Shown: in pieces, positions 57,494 through 64,000 of the stretch
Layout: each line of letters starts with the position of its first letter
Numbering within the stretch: position 1 is the stretch's first letter
Source: Acinetobacter gandensis
GTDB lineage: Bacteria > Pseudomonadota > Gammaproteobacteria > Pseudomonadales > Moraxellaceae
DNA: 64,000 nt
NCBI RefSeq assembly: GCF_001678755.1
Contig: NZ_LZDS01000025.1
Location: forward strand, 62,001 to 126,000
Direction of reading: 5' to 3'
Position numbers and translations under genes: made by a program
The notes under the pieces: generated by a model
Told to the model about the DNA's origin: nothing
The model's database searches: none
The model's input: the letters and a program-made list of their open reading frames with translations, nothing else

Positions 57494-58969
57494 TTACCAA
57501 ATATTAGAATTCACTTTATCTTTATATTTTGGATGTTTATCTAACTTAAACACGGGCTCTTTCACGCCACTCTTTAACTGTGATGTGTAGTCTTTTAACA
57601 ACATCAAAAGGAAAGGTGTCAGCAACAATATAGCGAATAGGTTAATACTCGCCATCACACCCATAAATAAGTCTGCCAAATTCCAAATCACTGGCACACT
57701 CATAACTGAGCCTAGATAAACCATCATTAATACAAACACTCGGAACACGAACATGACTTTGGGATTGTTATTGATGAACTGGACGTTACCTTCTGCATAA
57801 GCATAGTTACCAATCACTGATGAATAAGCAAATAAGAATAGAATAATTGCTAGGAAGTCATCGCCCCAAGCACCGATTTGGCTTTCAAGTGCCATCTGAG
57901 TGAGTGCAACGCCTTCAAATCCAGCATTTTCGTATAAACCTGATGCCAAAATAATAATAGCGGTACAAGTACACACCACGAAGGTATCTACAAATACACC
58001 CAACATTTGTACCAAGCCTTGGTTTACAGGATGTTTAACATCCGATGCTGCCGCAGCATTCGGAGCAGACCCCATACCCGCTTCGTTTGAGAATAATCCA
58101 CGCTTAATGCCTTGCATCATCGCCATAGAAACCATAGCACCGAAGAAACCACCTGCTGCCGCATCAAACTCAAATGCTTTGCTGAATATTAACTGGAAGA
58201 TATCAGGCAAGATTGCAAAGTTAGCAAAAGCGATATAGAGCGCGACTGCCAAATAAAGTAATGCCATAAATGGAACAAAACGTTCTGCCACTTTTGCAAT
58301 ACGCTTAATACCACCAAAAATAATCAGCGCTGTTATAAAAACAAGGAATAACCCTACCCATGAAATTTCAAAACTAAAACTGCCCAAACTCAATACTAGA
58401 TTGGCTTTATCCCAACCCCAAGCATGTGACGTTGCACCCGTAATGGCATTGGCTTGTACTGCATTAAACACAAAGCCATAAGTTGAAATCAGGGCAATCG
58501 CAAATACCACACCCAACCATTTTTGTTTTAAGCCTTGGGTAATGTAATAAGCTGGTCCACCGCGGAATTGCTGATTTTGAGTATCACGCACTTTAAAAAG
58601 TTGAGCTAGAGAAGATTCAACAAATGCTGAACTCATCCCTAAGAATGCCGTCATCCACATCCAAAAGACTGCACCAGGCCCACCAATAGCAATTGCAATT
58701 GCAACACCGGCCACATTACCTACACCGACACGACTTGCAAGACCCGTTACAAAAGCTTGAAATGGTGTAATACCATGATCATCATCGCCTTCCTTTCGGC
58801 TAGACTTCATCACTTTCATACTGTGAATGAATAGGCGAATCTGGACTGCACCTGTTACTACCGTATAAAAAATACCGACAGCAACCAAGAAGACAACAAG
58901 GAAATCCCAAAGTGGGTCATTAAAAATTTTAATCCACCCCAACAGGGTTTCATTTAATTGTTCATTCAT
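57494..58969 (-). CDS. Alanine/glycine:cation symporter (AGCS family)
   Basis: The roughly 491-residue protein has ten or so transmembrane helices and the AGCS signatures: GLASRVGVGNVAGVAIAIAIGGPGAVFWMWMTAFLGMSSAF, RGGPAYYITQGLKQKWLG and RGLFSNEAGMGSAPNAAAAS. It takes up alanine or glycine with Na+. ATG 58969 is used, with AGGG 6 nt upstream; the frame opens at TTG 58975. It follows gltS on the same strand after 63 bp, with only a small hairpin between, so the two are probably one transcript. Confidence 0.93.
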   Translation of the reverse strand: MNEQLNETLLGWIKIFNDPLWDFLVVFLVAVGIFYTVVTGAVQIRLFIHSMKVMKSSRKEGDDDHGITPFQAFVTGLASRVGVGNVAGVAIAIAIGGPGAVFWMWMTAFLGMSSAFVESSLAQLFKVRDTQNQQFRGGPAYYITQGLKQKWLGVVFAIALISTYGFVFNAVQANAITGATSHAWGWDKANLVLSLGSFSFEISWVGLFLVFITALIIFGGIKRIAKVAERFVPFMALLYLAVALYIAFANFAILPDIFQLIFSKAFEFDAAAGGFFGAMVSMAMMQGIKRGLFSNEAGMGSAPNAAAASDVKHPVNQGLVQMLGVFVDTFVVCTCTAIIILASGLYENAGFEGVALTQMALESQIGAWGDDFLAIILFLFAYSSVIGNYAYAEGNVQFINNNPKVMFVFRVFVLMMVYLGSVMSVPVIWNLADLFMGVMASINLFAILLLTPFLLMLLKDYTSQLKSGVKEPVFKLDKHPKYKDKVNSNIW

Positions 58970-59002
58970 ATTCAACCCTAGTTTTAAATGGTCAAAACTA
59001 TG

Positions 59003-59028
59003 AAAGGCTCTTTTTTGAAGAGCCTTTC
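59003..59028 (-). terminator. Intercistronic hairpin gltS-symporter
   Basis: Stem aaaggctctt / aagagccttt with a loop of about 6 nt. It has no T-run on the minus strand. It may set the relative mRNA level of the downstream symporter gene. Confidence 0.5.
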
Positions 59029-59032
59029 TAAA

Positions 59033-60274
59033 TTAAGCAAAAAATTTAAGAATTAATTGAATAACTGTCGCGTTAATCAAATCAACAAAAAATGCACCGC
59101 ATAGAGGTACGATTAAGAAAGCCTTATGAGATGGGCCATACATATTGGTAATGGCTTGCATATTTGCAACGGCGGTAGGTGTTGCACCCATACCAAAACC
59201 GCAGTGACCTGCCGCTAAAACCGCAGCATCATAATTTTTGCCCATTACACGGAAAGTGATAAATGCAGCATACAATGCCATTGTTAATGTTTGCGCACCC
59301 AGAATGACAACTAATGGTCCTGCAAGATCTGATAGCTGCCATAATTTTAACGATAATAGCGCCATTGCTAAGTAAAGTGATAATGAAGCATTACCAAATA
59401 CGTCAATTGCACGATCAAAAATTTGTACGCGGAAAATACCTTCCAATACATTACGTAAAATGACACCGCCAGCTAAAGCCCACACAAATGTTGGTAATTC
59501 AAACATCGTACCTTTACTGAAAGCCGTCATAAAATCAGCAAACGCTAAACAGCCAGCAAATAAACCCAAAGTCGTAATTGCATTATCTGCGGTAATTAAA
59601 CGAACACGATGTGGATATTCAAAAGGTACATATTCTGTTGAATTAATATCAGCTAATGGTGTGTTATCACTACGCTCAATTTGCTCATTCGTGCGCGGAG
59701 TTGCTAGGCTATAGCGATTAATTAGCAACTTAGCTAATGGCCCACCAATAATACCACCAATGATTAAACCAAAAGTTGCACTCGCCATACCCAAGGCTAA
59801 TGCACCTTGTATACCATGTTCAACTTCAAGAATTTCACCCCAAGCCCCTGCTGTACCATGTCCACCTGTTAAAGTAATTGAACCTGCAATTAAACCAATC
59901 AGTGGATCAATACCTAATAAAGTCGCAAGACTGATACCAACAACATCCTGCACAACAATGAAAGAAGCAACGGCTACGAGGAAAATGACAAGACCAATTC
60001 CTCCCTCTTTCAATTTGGCAAAGTTTGCGCTTAAACCAATGGATGCGAAGAAAATCAACATGAAACTGGTTTGTAATTCACTACTCGTAGTGATGCTATA
60101 ACCCCAAATGCTATGTACCACCAGTGAGATTATTGCAGCAACCAAACCACCAGCTACAGGTTCAGGAATGTTGTAACGACTCAAAAAACTGATTTTCTTT
60201 ACAAGAAAACGTCCTAATAAAAGAACGATCACCGCCGCAATTAAGGTATAAAATGCGTTAAAGCTAAATTCCAT
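59033..60274 (-). CDS. gltS: Sodium/glutamate symporter GltS
   Basis: GltS imports glutamate with Na+. The 413 residues form about ten transmembrane helices in two inverted halves, each with a re-entrant loop; the sequence pair GSITLTGGHGTAGAWG and AGHCGFGMGATPTAVANMQ is diagnostic. YNIPEPVAGGLVAA near the N terminus is another mark. The ATG at 60274 has only a weak ribosome-binding site (GGA). It heads a two-gene unit with the alanine/glycine symporter. Confidence 0.95.
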   Translation of the reverse strand: MEFSFNAFYTLIAAVIVLLLGRFLVKKISFLSRYNIPEPVAGGLVAAIISLVVHSIWGYSITTSSELQTSFMLIFFASIGLSANFAKLKEGGIGLVIFLVAVASFIVVQDVVGISLATLLGIDPLIGLIAGSITLTGGHGTAGAWGEILEVEHGIQGALALGMASATFGLIIGGIIGGPLAKLLINRYSLATPRTNEQIERSDNTPLADINSTEYVPFEYPHRVRLITADNAITTLGLFAGCLAFADFMTAFSKGTMFELPTFVWALAGGVILRNVLEGIFRVQIFDRAIDVFGNASLSLYLAMALLSLKLWQLSDLAGPLVVILGAQTLTMALYAAFITFRVMGKNYDAAVLAAGHCGFGMGATPTAVANMQAITNMYGPSHKAFLIVPLCGAFFVDLINATVIQLILKFFA

Positions 60275-60856
60275 AATAATTTGTCCAAAATGGTTTGAAT
60301 ATTTATTAGTCCACTTAATAGAAATTAGTAGCTTTTATTACCTAAAATACAATTCCAATTTGTAATTTTAACCAATAAATCAAGCTTGCAGCCTATTAAA
60401 TGCCAATCATAAATATTCATCATCTGATTCAAATATGTATGTCTGAGTTTAAAAAAGTGAAAACTCAATTCGACAAAACAAATCCATAAAAGTAGTTCAT
60501 TCTAACTAAACCGATACTTACAACAGCATTCCCATCATAGATAAAATAAATAAATCGAATGCTGATTAGAAAAGTCGCACATTATGCGTGGAGAACAGAT
60601 AAATTTCATTAATTTTAATTACAAAAAGTTTTATTTACTATAATTTAAAGTTATATCTATTTGTTTTTACGTGAATATACACCTTTTTTTAATCTATACA
60701 AAATATAAAAAAATTGAATATTGCTGCTTTTTTTTACCATTCAGTTAATTTACTTGAATACCTTTTAATCAAATTTTACTCTAAAGCCTTTGTGCAGTAG
60801 TGAATAGGAAATTCCTATACCCTATCCATAAAGTTTAAAAATTTGCGAATCCAAAT
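60275..60856. other. AT-rich promoter region upstream of gltS
   Basis: About 580 bp between gltS and the DcaP terminator. It is strongly AT-rich. No gene, tRNA or repeat is visible; it should contain the gltS promoter, but no single box stands out. Confidence 0.55.
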
Positions 60857-60886
60857 AAAAAAGCCTGAACAACGTCAGGCTTTTTT
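60857..60886. terminator. Terminator of dcaP
   Basis: Stem aaaaaagcctgac-like arm (aaaagcctga / tcaggctttt) with a 6 nt loop and T-run on both strands, 20 bp after the DcaP stop. Confidence 0.88.
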
Positions 60887-60905
60887 AATAACGATCATTT
60901 TCGTC

Positions 60906-62183
60906 TTAGAAGCTGTATTTAGCCATTAAGCCTACACGGTCATCATTGTACGAGTTACCATCAAATGCTTTACGCTTACCGTTGATATACTCAACACCTA
61001 ATTCAACTGGTTTAACTGGTGCATAGATAAAGTTAATCCACGCTTGTTGAACTTCTTCGTTTGCGTTGGCATTTGCCACAGCATTTGCATACGCACTGCC
61101 ATCATCAGCAAACAATGCGCCGTACGCTAAAGTTGAACGTAGTTTTTCATTGAACTTATAAGTGGCGCCTACTTGTACCGCAGTAAACTTATTTTGTTCA
61201 ATATTGCCGTCAACTACAGAATAAGCACTGTTTGCGCCATATAAGTAGTTGCTGTTACCTTCAGCATATGAAACGTCACCGTTCAATTTCAACTGATCAG
61301 TTACTGCATAGCTTGCACCAGCTGCAATACCGAAACCTGTTTCAGTATCATCTGCAGCTTTCGATTTATAATTTTCGACTAATGCACGTGCAGATGCTGT
61401 ACCCTTGCCATCAGCAAAACCTTGAGTCAATTTTGCAGTGATATTTGGTACGCGGTAAGAAAGATCACCCGTAGCTGTTGCTTTACTGTCACCTTCTTCA
61501 GCAGAAACAAATAATTGTGTTTGCGGTGCAAGTTTTACGTTGTAACGCACTTGAGGGATACGTGTAGTACCACCACCTACGTTCGTAGAGAAGTCAATCA
61601 TTTCAGGCGCATGGCTAGAAAGGAAGTTAGACGTTGTTTGACCAAACAACCAATCGTTATAAGTTAAATAACCATGACGTAAACGTAAGCCATCATTTGA
61701 ACCATTACCATCTGCAAAGTCGACTTCAATTTTACCGCCAACTTTGTTGTCTGCACCAACTGGTGCACTAAAGTCCAAACCAAAACGCGTCGTTTTAGCA
61801 GTTGCGCGTAATTTGTCACGTGCCTCTTCTTTAGACGTGTGTACATTGTTGAAGTCGTTATCCGCACCTTCAATGATATAGTTCGCATCGCCACGAACAA
61901 AACCATAAAGATTTACATCAGCACCAGCTTTTGATTTGAAACCAGCTAAAGATGCAGCAGGTGGTGGCGGTGGAGTAGGACGTGCTTTTACTTGCTGAAT
62001 TTCTGCCTGTTGCTGAGTTTGAACTTGTTGCTGTGCTTTAATCAGACTTTTAAGTTCAGCAACTTCTGCACGAAGTTGCTCAATCTCTGAAGTGCTGCTT
62101 GCTGCATGTGCCATTGACACTGTTGCTAAGCTCATTGCAACAACAAGCGTTTTCATTGGGTGGAATACAGTTTGAATTTTCAT
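60906..62183 (-). CDS. dcaP: DcaP-type outer-membrane porin
   Basis: DcaP is a trimeric Acinetobacter porin that lets small, preferably negatively charged solutes (dicarboxylates and others) cross the outer membrane. The 425 residues show a signal peptide (MKIQTVFHPMKTLVVAMSLATVSMAHA), an N-terminal coiled coil (EIEQLRAEVAELKSLIKAQQQVQ), a Pro-rich linker (RPTPPPPPAA) and a barrel that starts DVNLYGFVRGDANYI and ends in Phe (MAKYSF), the normal outer-membrane C terminus. GAGAG precedes the ATG. It sits upstream of gltS and the alanine/glycine symporter on the same strand, with its own terminator. Confidence 0.9.
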   Translation of the reverse strand: MKIQTVFHPMKTLVVAMSLATVSMAHAASSTSEIEQLRAEVAELKSLIKAQQQVQTQQQAEIQQVKARPTPPPPPAASLAGFKSKAGADVNLYGFVRGDANYIIEGADNDFNNVHTSKEEARDKLRATAKTTRFGLDFSAPVGADNKVGGKIEVDFADGNGSNDGLRLRHGYLTYNDWLFGQTTSNFLSSHAPEMIDFSTNVGGGTTRIPQVRYNVKLAPQTQLFVSAEEGDSKATATGDLSYRVPNITAKLTQGFADGKGTASARALVENYKSKAADDTETGFGIAAGASYAVTDQLKLNGDVSYAEGNSNYLYGANSAYSVVDGNIEQNKFTAVQVGATYKFNEKLRSTLAYGALFADDGSAYANAVANANANEEVQQAWINFIYAPVKPVELGVEYINGKRKAFDGNSYNDDRVGLMAKYSF

Positions 62184-62623
62184 TCTAAGCTCTCTTTCGT
62201 CCTATCATTGTTTTTTAAGCCCCTTCTATGGGTACTTTATGCTGTGCTTTATTTGAGCGGACAATAATCAAACTGCCTATCTGTGCTTTAGTCGCAGTGA
62301 ATAAAAATTCAATGACACACAAAGGTGAAAAGCATTGTTAACTACTGACATTCCTCATAATAATCTATTGATATTGCTGGTAGAACAAGTCACGGACAGT
62401 CCGCTCGCCCCCAATCATATGACCAAAAACACCACATAAAATACCTTTTAAGTATAAAAACATACCCTGAAAGTATTTAATAAATTATAGATTTCCGACA
62501 TCTAGTGCAACCGTGCTGCAACTAATGTCTACCTTAATTTATATATAGCGTATTACATACCAATCCATATTAGTTATATTAAATAGTCATATCTGCATGA
62601 CAATTTAGAAAATACCATTAAAT
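62184..62623. other. Promoter region upstream of dcaP
   Basis: About 440 bp. A small palindrome, cggac-a-gtccg, lies at 62393-62403. A weak promoter pair for dcaP (TTGTCC and CATAAA, 17 bp apart, minus strand) is seen. No gene is visible. Confidence 0.5.
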
Positions 62624-63826
62624 TTAAGCTTGAATACTCGCTTTTAACTGCTGAATTGAGTACATAGCAGCCCCAACAAACAAGAGCATGATGATTGCCA
62701 TATTCAGTAATGGCTGCCAAATAAGCACACTTAGTAAAGCCCCACCAAGTAAACCGCATGCAAATTGAGCACTCCCCATGATTGCACTCGCTGTTCCTGC
62801 GCGTGCGCCCTGCTCAGACATTGCTAAAGCCATTGCATTTGGTCCGGTAAAACCAATAGATGCAACACATAAAAACATGCCAAATAGCACTCCATATAAA
62901 GACACTTGTTGCATAATAGCTAACACTAACAACACCATGACGCCTATCAATTGGATGATATTGCCAAACTGTAAACGTTGAAGCACATTAAAACGGTTCG
63001 CCAATTTCTTGTTTAAAGTTGAAAACAACATGATCCCTAGGGCATTTCCACCAAAGATATAGGCGAAGTTTTGCTGACTAAAGCCATATTCATCCATCAA
63101 AATGGCAGATGCACCACTGATATAACAAAACAATACTGCACCTGAAAAACACCCTGCTAACATCGGTTTTCTAAAGCTATCATCTTGAAAAATTGCACTG
63201 TATAAGCTGATAATTTGTTTGAAATTTAATTTTAGACGGCGCTCAACAGGCAGTGTTTCTTCAAAGAAAAAATGTACACAGCCCAGACAAATTACCCCCA
63301 CCAGCATTAACAGTGCAAAAATATACTGCCACTCAAATACTCTTAGTACCCAAGCGCCCAAGGTTGGCGCAATAATTGGCGCTATCGTGGTGACAATCAT
63401 CATACTGGCAAAAGCTTGTGCTGAGGCTTGCATACTCAGACGATCACGTATGGCCGCACGAGCAATTACTACGCCCACACATCCACCCAATGCCTGAACG
63501 ATTCGCGCTGCGATTAAACTCCATTCGCTATCTGCAAATATGCAAAGAAAACTCGCAGCAATATACAAAACCAAACCGAAATACAGTGGGGTTTTACGCC
63601 CAATACGATCACTGACAGGGCCATAAATTAACTGACCAATGGCAAGCCCTAAAAAATATGCAGGCACACTATTGGCCACTTGCTGCGTTGAAACATCAAA
63701 ATCATCAGCCATTTGTGGTAAAGCAGGCAAATACATATCAATGGATAATGGACCCAATGCTGTTAACAACGCTAGAAGTAAAATCCAGCGCTGGGAAAAG
63801 TCCTTTTTTTCAGGTGTTATTGGCAT
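62624..63826 (-). CDS. Bcr/CflA-type multidrug MFS exporter
   Basis: The 400-residue protein has twelve transmembrane helices and the DHA1 Bcr/CflA signatures: LLALLTALGPLSIDMYLPALPQMADDF at TM1, LAIGQLIYGPVSDRIGRKTPLYFG (MFS loop motif) and RIVQALGGCVGVVIARAAIRDR in TM4. Members export sulfonamides, bicyclomycin or chloramphenicol; the drug cannot be named here. ATG 63826 (MPITPEKKDFSQRW) is used, not the frame start at 63898. It is divergent from the gene that begins at 63961. Confidence 0.88.
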   Translation of the reverse strand: MPITPEKKDFSQRWILLLALLTALGPLSIDMYLPALPQMADDFDVSTQQVANSVPAYFLGLAIGQLIYGPVSDRIGRKTPLYFGLVLYIAASFLCIFADSEWSLIAARIVQALGGCVGVVIARAAIRDRLSMQASAQAFASMMIVTTIAPIIAPTLGAWVLRVFEWQYIFALLMLVGVICLGCVHFFFEETLPVERRLKLNFKQIISLYSAIFQDDSFRKPMLAGCFSGAVLFCYISGASAILMDEYGFSQQNFAYIFGGNALGIMLFSTLNKKLANRFNVLQRLQFGNIIQLIGVMVLLVLAIMQQVSLYGVLFGMFLCVASIGFTGPNAMALAMSEQGARAGTASAIMGSAQFACGLLGGALLSVLIWQPLLNMAIIMLLFVGAAMYSIQQLKASIQA

Positions 63827-63960
63827 AATAATATTTCGTAGATGGACAGCAAGTTTTGCAGACAAGTTTACACTGCACATAGTATTATTTCTTAGCATCT
63901 AAGTGAAAATTCACACGATACAAATCTCTTTTAGCAATAAGCTTTTGTAAAGGAAATATT

Positions 63961-64000
63961 TTGAACGCCTGGCTTGCACGTCTGACACAAGCGACATATA
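63961..64000 (+). CDS. Start of a plus-strand gene (runs off the window)
   Basis: AAGGA at 63950-63954 stands 6 nt before a TTG at 63961. The frame continues to the window end as NAWLARLTQATY. The spacing and lack of a rival ATG make TTG the probable start. Too short to name. Confidence 0.5.
   Translation, partial: MNAWLARLTQATY

Noticed and set aside
62393..62403. Palindrome cggac-a-gtccg upstream of dcaP as an operator
   Set aside because: Too short to separate from chance, and no linked regulator.

Overview
The window comes from an Acinetobacter chromosome (Gammaproteobacteria, Moraxellaceae). The strongest evidence is a complete adeI-adeJ-adeK efflux operon preceded by a PAP2 phosphatase gene. 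A DcaP-type outer-membrane porin, the AT-rich coding style and many short lipoproteins and orphan proteins of Acinetobacter type agree with this. I cannot name the species. Most of the window is ordinary housekeeping and metabolic sequence.

Layout. 1-9.6 kb: a partial SH3-like gene, a lipoprotein with a (Pro-Thr)21 linker, trmL, a 3 x 58 bp tandem repeat, cysG, serS, a DUF3298-type lipoprotein, lolA, the wreck of a trimeric autotransporter adhesin, then rpmA and rplU on the minus strand. 10-20 kb (plus strand): ispB, a Gcr-type membrane 'recombinase', then pap2-adeIJK behind a promoter whose spacer and -10 box lie in a 26 bp palindrome. 20-25.4 kb: two YbjQ-family genes, a short-chain dehydrogenase, an unknown protein, valS. 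25.4-28.4 kb: an AT-rich two-gene insertion, a HerA-type ATPase and a DUF4297/Cap4-like nuclease, which is the best candidate for an anti-phage system here. 28.5-37 kb: a J-domain protein, glutaminase with a STAS domain, two diguanylate cyclases, peptide deformylase, a small lipoprotein and an MHS-type transporter. 37-43 kb: DUF2505, three related small orphan proteins, pnuC, an enoyl-CoA hydratase/hydrolase/TetR cluster and a GNAT enzyme. 43-52 kb: a third diguanylate cyclase (7TM type), FKBP, yaeQ, a CobW GTPase, a small secreted protein, an orphan MhpA-like flavin hydroxylase, a glutathione transferase and a DUF4349 lipoprotein. 52-64 kb: a tetR-MFS-lysR operon, a thioesterase, a 58-residue protein, a patatin lipoprotein, gltS with an alanine/glycine symporter, DcaP, a Bcr/CflA exporter and the start of a further gene.

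How the genes work together. AdeIJK is a complete tripartite pump. The HerA and nuclease genes overlap by 8 nt and probably form one complex. DcaP, GltS and the alanine/glycine symporter may form an uptake route for acidic and small amino acids, with GlsA elsewhere in the window feeding glutamate. Three GGDEF proteins and no EAL/HD-GYP partner suggest c-di-GMP synthesis in answer to membrane or periplasmic cues. Intrinsic terminators are frequent, and several sit between convergent genes and serve both strands.
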